64,000 nucleotides of DNA from Cymbomonas tetramitiformis. Lineage: Eukaryota; Chlorophyta; Pyramimonadophyceae; Pyramimonadales; Pyramimonadaceae. A program made the position numbers and the translations under genes. The notes beneath the pieces are model-generated. The model saw only the letters and a program-made list of their open reading frames with translations, did no database searches and was not told the DNA's origin. The stretch lies in assembly GCA_001247695.2 (NCBI GenBank), contig LGRX02035493.1, forward strand, positions 62,001 to 126,000, given 5' to 3'. Position 1 is the stretch's first letter; each line of letters starts with the position of its first letter. Of the stretch, positions 32,801 through 42,029 are shown piece after piece.

Positions 32801-34452
32801 ACCTTAGTGGGCTCAAAACTTCTCCCTGAGCTCCACATTCGAGGGACCATTCATCCGTGAGGCCTTCTTCAGTAAGTACCATTCTAGAGGCATCACTGGT
32901 GATGTCTGAGATGATGTTAATTATTTGTGATGGGAGTCCTAACTTTCTGAGCGCTAAATTGCTCATCCAGAATTCGGCTCTGTCAAATGCTTGTTTGAGG
33001 TCCAGGTAAACTACGTGGAGGTCTTTGTCGTATCTATTGGCATCCGAAATTACTTCATTCAAAATTTGGAGTGAGTCATCTATGTTTTTATTCGGAAGAA
33101 AGGCATCTTGAATGGGAAAGAGAATGGGGTGGGTGTTGAGTATTGTTTTGAGACGGTTTGCAATTATTGTGTTAAATAGTTTAAGACCCGTTTCCAACAT
33201 TGCAAGAGGTCTGGAATTTTCTATTGTACATGGTGCAGAGGGGTTTTTAGGGATTGGAAGGATGACTCCAGATTTTGCACTCTTAGGAAATCTCCCAGTT
33301 ATAAGAATGTGGTTAAAAAGTGAGACAGTAACTTCTTGAAAATTCTCTGGGCCCTTGATCCACTGCGAGTATCCGTCATTCCTGAGGGTCCTGGTGCTGT
33401 GGAGATACCACAGTCCGAGTATGCTTGTTGAAGTTCTTTGTGCGTGATTTCTGTCAATAGTCTCGCGCGGCGGCCGTATCGGGGATTTTAGGGCTATCCT
33501 TGAGAATGTCATTGAGCCACTGTGGGAGTTCATCTGGCTCATTCGGGTTTGTAGAAAATAATTTTTTATTTTTGTATTCATCTAGTGTTGTGTTTAGTCT
33601 TTCTGTTTTTGTCTCACTCAGGTATATTTCCATCACCTCCTGGGGTTGCGGCTGCACCTTTTTCAGTAGGTTTCATCTTTCCCATGACTGTGTCTAGAAA
33701 CCTCGAAAGGTTAGTTGAGAAAAGATGCTGCAGGGTTTCTTTTTCTCGGAGTTTGCGTCGTTCAATGTCTGTGTCTCTGCTTTTCTGAAAGGCATTTCTG
33801 ATTATTACATAATTTTCATGCAATCGTAATCTCCATGTGGCTGCTGCTTCATTATGTTTGGGTTGGAGCGAGGCAAACGGTAGTGTGCGGGCAGCCTTTT
33901 TGGCTTGCTTTGGAATGTTGCTATCATGAGTACTTGTATCCAAATATTTGATGGTGCGGCGTACTGTGTTTAGCCATTTGTATATATAGTTAGATACTGC
34001 TGATGGTTTTTCGGACCTCCCAGTTTTGTTCAGATTCTTGGTGCCAAAGGCGTCACTTGCCGCCTGATGTGCCAATTTGTGCAGGGTATCCCATGTCGCG
34101 TCAGGGTGCATTTCCTTGAGGCCAGTGCCGCCGTTTCTAGCTGCTTCAGATCCATTTTCCATTTCGAGTGTCCTATGTAGTCTTTCAGTGTAAGACACCC
34201 AGCCTTTAGCGTATTGGAATAAATGGGCAGTGCAGTCTATTTTTTCCGAATGTATCTCAGATCCGTACAGGTTCCAGAATTTAGCAGGCATATGAGGTTG
34301 TAGAAGAATATCCCAGCTGGTCATGTGATCATCTGTGCTGGATTTCGTGATTTTCTTAACTTCCAGTGAGCTGAATGAAAGGTGTCGTTTGAGATAGGCA
34401 TTTACATCTTTCTTATTTAGAAGGTGAGGCGAACCTATATGCCAGATGTTAT
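29839..34452 (-). pseudogene. LINE ORF: endonuclease end, RT, RNase H
   Basis: The frame is open at 34452 and enters near the end of an endonuclease (STDDHMTSWDILL, the place of the SDH motif). A linker follows, then STAPGPSG, then RT: SGVILPIPKNP, RPLAML, DLKQAFDRAEFW, a GAQGEVLSP block and FCDDIIL in place of the usual YADD. RNase H lies at 30635-30050 with DGS, an E after SS.SAEIAGL, D in IDSMAA and D in HDRVDR. There are frameshifts near 33625, 33460 and 33385, and an in-frame TAA at about 29991. A 272-bp insertion separates the RT-distal part from RNase H. It copies its RNA by target-primed reverse transcription when intact; this copy is dead. Confidence 0.85.
30698..30969. mobile_element. 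272-bp fold-back LTR product with 48-bp inverted ends
   Basis: It is flanked by ATATT at 30693-30697 and 30970-30974. Bases 30698-30874 are a full 177-bp LTR like that at 41201-41376. Next comes GGTTATGGGCCCACCACG, a primer site (30875-30892), then about 30 bp of leader, and then 30922-30969, the inverted first 48 bp of the same LTR. It is therefore not a solo LTR, which would lack the primer site and the inverted end. It sits in the LINE ORF, and removing it restores the frame. Confidence 0.85.
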
Positions 34453-34645
34453 TGCTGGATTCAGTGACCCGTAGGTCATAACTTACTCTGACTCCCGATA
34501 GTTGTACCAGTACTCGTACAGTACTAGGTGACAGATACCTAGGTCACAGACCGCCTTATATTCGTTTATCTCTTATAATCAGTTTACACTTGTATGAAAA
34601 GTATTCAGTGACCACCCGATATAATACGGTATATTATATCTCACA
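34453..34645 (+). repeat. Left LTR of short Gag-only element
   Basis: Starts TGCTGGATTCAGTGACC and ends ATATCTCACA before the primer site. The first 160 bp recur at 35761-35922. Confidence 0.85.
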
Positions 34646-34663
34646 GGTTATGGGCCCACCACG
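34646..34663 (+). promoter_or_regulatory. Primer-binding site GGTTATGGGCCCACCACG
   Basis: The first 13 bases are the complement of TGGGCCCATAACC, the anticodon arm of initiator tRNA-Met. This half-tRNA priming mode is known for copia and Ty5. Confidence 0.75.
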
Positions 34664-34805
34664 CTTCCACTGCGCCAGTGTCCCAGGACGATTGTAACAC
34701 GGCGCAAAGTCCCTGCGGTCTGCGGCTACGGCTGCACAGGTCCGTGGTGCTACCGCCGCAGGTAAGCAACCACCGCTGCACATCGGTACTCTGTCTGTAC
34801 CGCAG

Positions 34806-35459
34806 GTGGTATGCGATGCGCCACCACCTGTCAATCACGAGATCGACACTGTGCTATACCCTGTTTCGGCATCGGACCCCGCTTCTTTCGGGTCTCCTTT
34901 CGAGGAGCCACTACGTGTCTCTTTTATGGACCGTATAATGCCAACATGCCCTGACACGTCTCTTAAATTGTGCTCGATTGACTCGGTTCACGAGTCGATT
35001 CACCCGGGAGAGCTTTCCGTGATCGACGATGACTACGACTCCGACGGCTTTTCTTATTCCGGAGACGAGATTCCCTCGGCCACACCGGCTACACGGTCAC
35101 GTGTCGGTGTGGCAACATTGCCGAGGGTCTTCTCTTTCGCATCTCTGGCCCTGCCCGCACTCATGTGTCTTGCATGTGTGTCAGCGGTTCAGGGTTCGGT
35201 GGTGCTCGATCGAGCCGCTGAATTCACCGCAGCAGTACATCCCACTGGGGTGACTGCCAACAGTCTGTCTGCCTTGCCGTACACTTTCCCTTTCGGCAGG
35301 CCTTTTCCTTTTGAAGTTTCGGCAGGCTTGGACTCGGATTTTCACTTTTGTGGATTCCTGAATTTGCTCTACGAGTCTTCTTCTGGACTCTGGCTTCTGG
35401 ATTATGGTTCTGGCTTCTGGTTCTGGACTCTGGTTCTGGACTCTGGTTCTGGATTATGA
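34806..35459 (+). CDS. Reduced Gag-like protein with hydrophobic module
   Basis: A frame of 217 codons; the first ATG is at 34926 and the earlier part may be reached by splicing, since GTAAG at 34761 and CCGCAG at 34805 are present. It lacks capsid core and knuckle. What remains is an acidic stretch (DDDYDSDGFSYSGDE), then RVGVATLPRVF and a hydrophobic segment (ASLALPALMCLACVSAV), then a tail ending in Gly/Trp/Phe-rich repeats from CTGGTTCTGGA units (35380-35480). The acidic-plus-hydrophobic order matches the C-terminus of the Gag at 42030-44357, so this looks like an internally deleted element that kept only that module. Confidence 0.5.
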   Translation: MVCDAPPPVNHEIDTVLYPVSASDPASFGSPFEEPLRVSFMDRIMPTCPDTSLKLCSIDSVHESIHPGELSVIDDDYDSDGFSYSGDEIPSATPATRSRVGVATLPRVFSFASLALPALMCLACVSAVQGSVVLDRAAEFTAAVHPTGVTANSLSALPYTFPFGRPFPFEVSAGLDSDFHFCGFLNLLYESSSGLWLLDYGSGFWFWTLVLDSGSGL

Positions 35460-35760
35460 CTTCTGGACTCTGGTTCTGGTTGAACATCTTTGACACTGAC
35501 AACTTCTTCAACTCTGGTGAACTCTGCAACTTTGTAGACCACTTTGAAAGTGGCTGAGTATCTGCAAATTGAGCTGTAGGAACTTAGCTTGAAAGCAGTA
35601 TCCTAGCAGCAGTTTTAGAAAGGGACCGCCCTGGCTAAAGCACAGGCCTCCCTCTAGCAGTTTCCAGCTCCTAGCTGTTTGTTGTTTCGGAACAATTTGC
35701 TTTGTCTGTGCTCCGCTCTCTGCCACCTGTAACAGCACTATGTACAGTCACAGGGTGGTG

Positions 35761-36160
35761 TGCTGGATTCAGTGACCCGTAGGTCATAACTTACTCTGAC
35801 TCCCGATAGCTGTACCAGTACTCGTACAGTACTAGGTGACAGATACCTAGGTCACAGACCGCCTTATATTCGTTTATCTCTTATAATCAGTTTACACTTG
35901 TATGAAAAGTATTCAGTGACCATCGAGGTTCTAGGTTTAGGTTCAACAATCTGTCTTCGTTATTATCTTTTATCACAAGTTATCTATCGGAAATACCGCG
36001 CTCTGACTGTTAACTGAATTATCACACCCGAGATATACCGGTAGTATATCAGTAGGTCGTGGCCCCATCCACGTTTTATTTTCCACTTCGGATCGTTTGG
36101 CCATGATTGGCTAAGCTTGAGTGGGTGGTGCGCCCCATGAGGACAACGTGTTGAACGCCG
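35761..36160 (+). mobile_element. LTR plus leader of a further Gag-only element
   Basis: 35761-35922 matches the short element's LTR. 35923-36050 is different sequence ending CACCCGAGATATACCGGTAG. GGTCGTGGCCCCATCCACG and a leader like that at 41631-41725 follow, including GGCCATGATTGGCTAAGC. The leader stops near 36160, so only the start of the element is left. Confidence 0.65.
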
Positions 36161-36451
36161 GGAGTTTGGGGTTGAAGCTGCGTTTACGAATTTGTTTTGG
36201 CGAGGCGACGCGTTCTCGTTGAAAATGAGGTTCTCCCTGGATTTACATCGTCGAAATTAGCTACTTCGACGCCTTGCAGGACCATGTGCCGGCCGACGTT
36301 TACATCGACATCTCCGCCGACGCCTAACTATTTTTCAGTGCAAGCTTTAAATCCCTGCGGACTCCGCATTTCATGAACAAGTTGTTCTCCACCTAGCATG
36401 CTAGCGGCTACCTTCTTATTTTTACAGGATCACTGTCGTGTGTAGAAACTT
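36161..36451. other. Short stretch without a gene
   Basis: Mixed sequence, with a TTATTTTTACAG at about 36417-36430 that could be a splice acceptor for the downstream ORF. Confidence 0.4.
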
Positions 36452-37833
36452 CTAGGTTTTCCGAATAACGAACGCTGATACAAAAGCGTTCCTAAAACTA
36501 TTAAAAACGCTGGCAGACGAGCATGTCCTGTCAGCTATTGACTTTAAGCATGAAAAGGCTAAGGCACTTGGGCAGGATGGTTCGCGCTACCAACTTTCAT
36601 CCGAAGTAGTACACGAACTCCGAGATTTAAAGACGTTCTATGATGAGGAGATTTTAGATGAGGGAGACTACACGGAACAGGAGCGCGTATTGCTCGATAA
36701 GTCAGTCAAAGTACCAACTCCTGATATCCTCGTCGCACATAAAGAGGTTGTCCAAGATGCAGATGAGCCCGAGTCTCCGCCTCCAGTTGTTGAAATACCC
36801 GCCGAGAAAGAGTCTGTCGTTCCGGGTTCGCCTCCTCGTATGTCTGTCGCTAACTTGACTCCCCCAGTTCAGCTTATTCAGAAGCCAACGAAGCAGGTCA
36901 ACTTTTTCGACTTAGATAGGTTTCAAGGTGTCCATTACAACAAAAACAGGGACACGCTACACTGCCACGATCTGCGACAAACAGAAACCAGGGAATGAGA
37001 AGCAGTTTTTTCGCTGTGAATTTTGCTCTATGAAAAGTACGCATGCGCCTGCAGTCGCTCAGCACGAAAAACTCAAGCATCCGATGGGTCTCAGTCAGCA
37101 GCTGCGTGCTCAGACCGATTTCTTCGGGTTGAAGCATGGTATCGAGGTGAAGTTCTGTGATTGTGAGGCTGCCGATACTCTCGACAACGAGGAGTGGGTC
37201 ATTGTAGACGTCGTTCCTGCGCTTGCCCTTGGCGCTGTAGGGCAGAGAGACAAATCGGGTCGTCCACGGCAGCAGAAGGTCTCAACTACGCGAGACAACG
37301 ACTCCACTGGCAACATCGGTCGGCGCGGTGCAGCTAAGAGGAAGTCTTATGAAGCCTTCACGAAAGTGGAGGTTCTTGAGGTGTTCGATCGCTGTGTGAG
37401 CAATGGGAGCTTGGCTCCTAAGGAGGATGTTGCTGGGTTGACAGGCGTTCATGCCTCTTTGATATCAAAGTGGGCTGTTCCAAAGACCCGGCAAGAGATT
37501 TATACGCGGGCCGGATCCGACAAACAGAAGCACCTGCGTAAGAAGGCTCGGATTTTTACTGGTACCGACGCCTTTTACTTTTTTATGTTTTTACGTTTAT
37601 TCTCGCTAAGTATCATTCTCTTCAAGTGGTTTAAGGTGGGCTGGCAGTTGGGGCGCGTCCGTAAAAAGCTGCCGGCGAACAAGGATGGCTTCAATTTTCA
37701 GGTCTACTACCCTTGCGAGGATAGGATCGCGAAGCACACCTTGACCCCACAGACATATGTGGGGAACTTGACTGGCGGCCAACTTGTTGAGTGCAAAGAC
37801 GGGTCTTGGATAGCATTTGCTTGTGTTAACTGA
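36452..37833 (+). pseudogene. Transposase-like protein: C2H2 finger, HTH, C-terminal fold
   Basis: The frame from about 36452 reads an acidic helical region (ALADEHVLSAIDFKHEK-like text, then Pro/Glu-rich) and runs into a frameshift near 36930. The next frame holds a C2H2 finger, CEFC...HEKLKH (CX2CX12HX4H, 37015-37080). A helix-turn-helix-like KRKSYEAFTKVEVLEVFDRC...ISKW lies around 37340-37480, as in pogo/CENP-B-type DNA-binding domains. After a T-rich hydrophobic stretch (37562-37635, possibly an unspliced intron), a short domain GWQLGRVRKKL...VYYP...HTL....Y follows to the stop at 37833. No catalytic DDE core is visible. It is probably an internally deleted or derived transposase gene. 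Confidence 0.45.
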
Positions 37834-39022
37834 GCATCGACCGCGGGAACGCCTTGTGCAGCGAGCACGCAGCCCGACAGTACAGTAGCACTATAGTCAT
37901 ATGTAATAGTAGGAACATAATCATACTGTATGTTGTAAGCGCGGTGGGAGTAAATAGTCTTAAGTGTCCTATAGCTCGATATGAAATAGTTGTAAATCGA
38001 TGACGAGAGAGTAAGGGATGGACATACATATTTACTGCAGAACAACACACATTTTAAAGCATATACTTGTTGCCACACATCATATAGCACACAATGTTGT
38101 GCAGTGTATATTGCCCTAATAACAGTGTATATTATTCTTACAGTGTATGCCATCTGGTAGTGTATACGTCACCCCTGAAGTGTGTATCATCTTACGATGT
38201 ATATCAAAATATAATAACTCCCTCGGAATATAGTAATTATTTGGATATTAGGTGTCGTTGTATATGGTACCCGCCAGCGACGAATCTTCTTAATTCTAGG
38301 TGCCCCGCCCGTTTTTTTAGCGACTATAAAATCTTCTAACTCTTAACTTTTGAAAAATTTCCTAGCGGTTATCTTCTTATAGGTGGGTCTTCTTATATAT
38401 GGGTTCTTACTGTATATCAACTAGCTAGATATATTACAGCTAACCTATATATATAACAGGTTGTGTGATGCTCACTCCTCGGTGGTTGTGTTGTGTGCCC
38501 TCTCGGGAGTGTTCGTGCACACCAGATTTTTGCTAGCAAGATGAAAGAGTACCGGTCACTATTTGGAACACGGGATGATGTGGTCTTGCCCACAATATTA
38601 CTTAATACAAACTCTCCCTCTCTGTGTAGCTTTGTTCTTTTTTCGAAAGTAGCAGGGCACTTTTTCAGCTCTTTTACACAGGTTGCAAGGCCGGCCTCGG
38701 CTCGGTCGGGCTTGCTTGCAGTGATGCTCTACTTACTCATTGTTGCGGCTTCTCCGCTCTCTCGTCTGCCCGCGGGCTGTGCTCCCGGGTTTAGCCCCGT
38801 CGACTTCCTCCCGATTTTCCCCCCGCAGATCCACTTCCTTTGCCTGCAGCCCCTTTCCCTTCTCTTTACTCCCGCGCGTGTTTTTCGATGGGTTCTGCTT
38901 TCTTTCTACAGTTGAGGCATATTGATGTGCAATTGATAGGCAGAGGTTGTAACTTTTTCCCCGCGTGTTTTTCGATGGGTTCTGTTTTTTTTTTCTGCGG
39001 TCGAGGTTTATTGATGTATAGC
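37834..39022. other. Stretch without a recognisable gene
   Basis: 37834-38480 is AT-rich with several CAGTGTATA phrases. 38480-39020 is GC-richer, with a roughly 88-bp imperfect duplication around CCGCGTGTTTTTCGATGGG (38875 and 38960). A 140-codon plus-strand frame (38493-38915) has no features. Confidence 0.5.
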
Positions 39023-39170
39023 GTGATGGTGGTATCCGCGCGTGGGGCACTCCCGCCCCCGCGCGTGTGATGGTGGCATCCGCGCGTGGGGCACTCCCGC
39101 CCCCGCGCGCGTGATGGTGGTATCCGTGCGTGGGGCACTCCCGCCCCTGCGCGCGTGATGGTGGTATATG
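39023..39170. repeat. 44-bp tandem repeat, GC-rich
   Basis: GTGATGGTGG starts units at 39023, 39067, 39111 and 39155, exactly 44 bp apart, each with GCGTGGGGCACTCCCGCCCC. Confidence 0.92.
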
Positions 39171-39433
39171 CGTGTTACCCCGACTGCACGATGTGGAAGT
39201 ATGGGGGATTACCCCCTGACAAACAGTATTGAAGTCGGGGGAGGGGTTCAACCCCCAAGTCAAAAATTGAGGGTTTGGGGAGGGTTACCCCCAAGACCCA
39301 AAAAGCAGGTCTAGGGAGGGGTAGAAAAATGTCTCGTGTTGGGGGGGCTAGGGCAAAGTGTGGGCACAGCCGTGCTTTCACAGATTTAGTGATTTACCTC
39401 GCATCTCTCGCTCGGGTGGCATGCGTATGTGTA
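39171..39433. other. Short stretch, nothing recognised
   Basis: It contains repeated GGGGTTA/ACCCCC phrases (39230-39300). It ends in GTGTA, the target duplication of the next element. Confidence 0.4.
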
Positions 39434-39608
39434 TGCGGAGGAACAGCTCGGCAAGTGGGGACCCGCTGCCGACGGTGAAACAACGGATCACTAAACTCGG
39501 ATATACAAACGATATATACCCGAGATGAGTGACACAGGCTGACCACCGAAGATGACATACAGGAATGACACTAGACTGTACGAACTAGTCGTAGTGTCAA
39601 TTCCAGCA
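39434..39608 (-). repeat. 3' LTR of minus-strand Gag-only element
   Basis: A 175-bp match to 41201-41376. The distal end (TGCGGAGG) has diverged from TGCTGGAA. Confidence 0.88.
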
Positions 39609-40055
39609 CACCACCTCATCTGAGGTGGACCAGCTAGTGACACTCACCACCCTAGCTACTAGAGTTTACAGAGAAATGTCAAGATGTTAACTCTAGGGAG
39701 CTAGTCAAAGTCACAGGTGGCAAGATGAATGTACAGGCTAGCAAAATAATACTGCTAAGCCTAGGAAATTGCTAGGACCATTCTGGTCTGCTAAAATTAA
39801 TGCTCTGCCAGCTAGTGGTGGGTGTTCCCACAAATCTCGCCTGTCTGCATGTGATGGAGAATGCTAAAAGAATTCCGCCTGTCGGTTTAGCTTTGATATC
39901 TCTGCGAACTGTAAGGTCTCTTGCCATAAAAAAATGTTCGTCTCAATCGGTAAAGCTGCCCGCTAGTGGTGGGAATTTCAACAACATCCTCTGCCCAAAA
40001 CTACAGCAAGTGGTGGAGAAATGCCGAAAGGAACACCGCCTGTCTGTTTAAAGAA
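39609..40055 (-). other. 3' untranslated part of minus-strand Gag-only element
   Basis: No frame is seen. GCTAGTGGTGGG..TTC phrases are repeated three times at about 40-170 bp spacing. The CACCTCA/TGAGGTG hairpin adjoins the LTR. Confidence 0.55.
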
Positions 40056-40964
40056 CTAATAGTAGTCATCATCAGAATCGTAACTAGCATCATCCTCACA
40101 ATAAGAATCTTCATCATAAAATTCTGCACCACCAGTTCCAACGGAATCGTGGGCTCCTGCCTCCCAGGCAGCCCACTCCTCTGCGGTGTAGACATCCTCT
40201 TCGTCCACAATAGGCTCACCCTCAAAAGAAAGTGTGCCCACATGAAACTCACTCTGCGGTAAAAACTCTTCCCCAAGTGGGGCCTCGAAACTTCCGCCAT
40301 AAGAATTCTACTGAAAACCCGTGTCCAGCTCGAAATCCCGTTCCAATCGATCGGACGAAAAATGCGGAGCGGCCAAGTGGCCATTGTGCTCTTCCTCTTC
40401 CTCACAACTGCCATCGGAATCGTCGAAATACCCAAGTGGGTACTCCGATTCATCCTCATCCTCACTAGGCAAATACTCCTCATAACTGTGAACAACCCCA
40501 GAGCCCATATAGGGAGGTACAATGGGAGGCGCATGGACATAGTGAACTTCGGTTACCACAGGAGGGGCCTGTGGCACCATCTCGCTTGCCCTAGTGGCAC
40601 TAGGCAAGGGTCTAGTGGTGGAAACCTGAGTCGAAACTGATTTTGTCGCCAAAAGAGCCGGCGATTCCCCCACTCCAACATCGCAAAACTTTCCGTTCGA
40701 AATTCCAGAAACAGCGGTCTCGGCCGAAACACCACCAACTTGTGGCTCACTAGCCACCAAGATGTTCAAAACTATCGGAGAATTCTCGGTCGAAACTGCC
40801 GAAATCTGAGCCGCCTCACGGAAATGCGAAATAGCTAAATGCATGGAAGAGCATAAAGAGGTGAGTTGAGATCTCTTGAGAGTTGAGACTCTCGCAAAAC
40901 CAGTGTCGATAGATCCCAAAAGAGCTAGGAGCTCTCCACTCTCCAAAATCTGCGCTGAATTCAT
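40056..40964 (-). pseudogene. Acidic Gag-related protein with one in-frame TAG
   Basis: From the ATG at 40964 (MNSAQILESGELLALL) a single frame of 302 codons runs to 40056, broken only by TAG at 40308-40310. The N-terminus is helical. The middle is Ser/Thr/Pro-rich with VHYVHAPPIV, comparable with VHYTHASFVPGS in the Gag at 42030. The rest is very acidic (SEDEDESEY, CEEEEEH) and ends YDSDDDYY. No zinc knuckle is present. The lone stop could be a mutation or a readthrough site. Confidence 0.5.
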
Positions 40965-41182
40965 AATCGAACAAAGAAGCGAATACAAATCCAAATAAAG
41001 ATCGCAAACGAAAAATCGTCGGAGAGCACCACCTCGTCGAAATCACCCAAAGCCGTAAGCAGCCGCCTCCAGAAAATACGTAGAATCTGTTCTAAAGCGT
41101 CCCACAAGGCGTGGAGACGCTTAACCGAAAGATAGGGCGGAAATAAAATAAAATTCTACGCTAAAATTCAGTTCACGCGAAC

Positions 41183-41200
41183 GTGAGAGGGACCATAACC
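41183..41200 (-). promoter_or_regulatory. Primer-binding site GGTTATGGTCCC
   Basis: On the minus strand, directly after the LTR. The first eight bases match the initiator tRNA-Met anticodon-arm complement. Confidence 0.6.
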
Positions 41201-41376
41201 TGCTGGAAACAGCAGCTCAGGCAGTGGGGACCCGCTGCCGACGGTGAAACAACGGATCACTAAACTCGGATATACAAACGATATATACCCGAGATGAGTG
41301 ACACAGGCTGACCACCGAAGATGACATACAGGAATGACACTAGACTGTACGAACTAGTCGTAGTGTCAATTCCAGC
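41201..41376 (-). repeat. 5' LTR of minus-strand Gag-only element
   Basis: Runs from TGCTGGAA (41201) to TTCCAGC (41376), with the last base displaced to 44946 by the nested insertion. The ends form an 8-bp inverted repeat TGCTGGAA/TTCCAGCA. Confidence 0.88.
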
Positions 41377-41631
41377 TGCTGAAATCTGTATAGGCAGCCC
41401 TGACCGGGAGTCCCGGTGCAGGCCCCTATGACAGATTCCTAGGACCAACACTGGACTGCTGACTGATCTGTAGGTTCGTACTGTGACACACGCTGTGTCA
41501 CAGGTAGGCTAGACTCCGAGACCGTCCGAGACCGTTCCGGGTATATCTAGCTTAGGGTTTATTTATCTTATACAGTTTATCCACACGAGTACGGGACTTT
41601 CTGATATCTAGTGTACTTGGATATTCCGGTA
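41377..41631 (+). repeat. Left LTR
   Basis: 255 bp, TGCTGAAATC...ATTCCGGTA, same length as 44686-44940. Confidence 0.92.
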
Positions 41632-42029
41632 GGTCGTGGCCCCATCCACGTTTTCATTCCACTTGCTATCTTGGCCATGATTGGCTAAGCAGCCGCTTGA
41701 AGAGGTGGTGCGCACTTGCGCGTTTGGGTGCGACTAGGATTCGGACATGATTTTACGGTAGACGTCCTTTGCGGCTGCGAGTCATGGGCACCGCGCGTTG
41801 CTATTGCTCGGTTGTGGCAATGTTCATTTACGTTGTTTTACCTGCCCTGATCCCGCTGGTTTACGTATTTTGGGCTGGTGCTCCGGACGCCTTCGACCAC
41901 ATCGACATTTGCAAGTGCCCCACGCTCTTTTCGCCGCTCCGCACGTTCTGCCGTTACGTCATCCCTCCATTTCCGCCACAACACCCAAACGTGCTACCGC
42001 GCATCATCTTTTCTCTGGCTTTCAGAAGA

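Larger units (their letters stand above)
20037..34452 (-). mobile_element. LINE (non-LTR retrotransposon), 5'-truncated, split by three insertions
   Basis: One minus-strand LINE is spread over 14.4 kb. Its pieces are 34452-30970, 30697-29836, 23988-22999 and 20568-20037. The insertions are 30698-30969 (TSD ATATT), 23989-29835 (TSD CGT) and 20569-22998 (TSD GGAAT). Deleting each insertion with one TSD copy restores the reading frame exactly at all three joints. The remaining coding length is about 5.9 kb. The 5' end is cut by the LTR element at 34453, inside the endonuclease domain. Confidence 0.85.
34453..35922 (+). mobile_element. Short Gag-only LTR element
   Basis: The left LTR is 34453-34645 and the right LTR 35761-35922 (shared part, one substitution seen). 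The primer site GGTTATGGGCCCACCACG at 34646-34663 is a perfect complement to an initiator tRNA-Met anticodon arm. CAGGGTGGTG stands before the right LTR. The right LTR loses similarity after CAGTGACCA and continues as a different LTR with its own primer site, so the right end is a recombinant. No TSD is found. Confidence 0.75.

Noticed and set aside
37562..37635. Intron in the transposase-like gene
   Set aside because: The obvious GT at 37562 with AG at 37626 does not keep the reading frame, so I do not annotate it as an intron.
38733..39263. Frames across the 44-bp repeat encoding Arg/Gly/His-rich peptides
   Set aside because: They are translations of the tandem repeat, with no protein-like features.
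41769..42029. N-terminal extension of the Gag frame with a hydrophobic segment
   Set aside because: A splice-acceptor-like sequence and the start of the related Gag at 22500 favour the ATG at 42030; the extension may be leader sequence. Not excluded.
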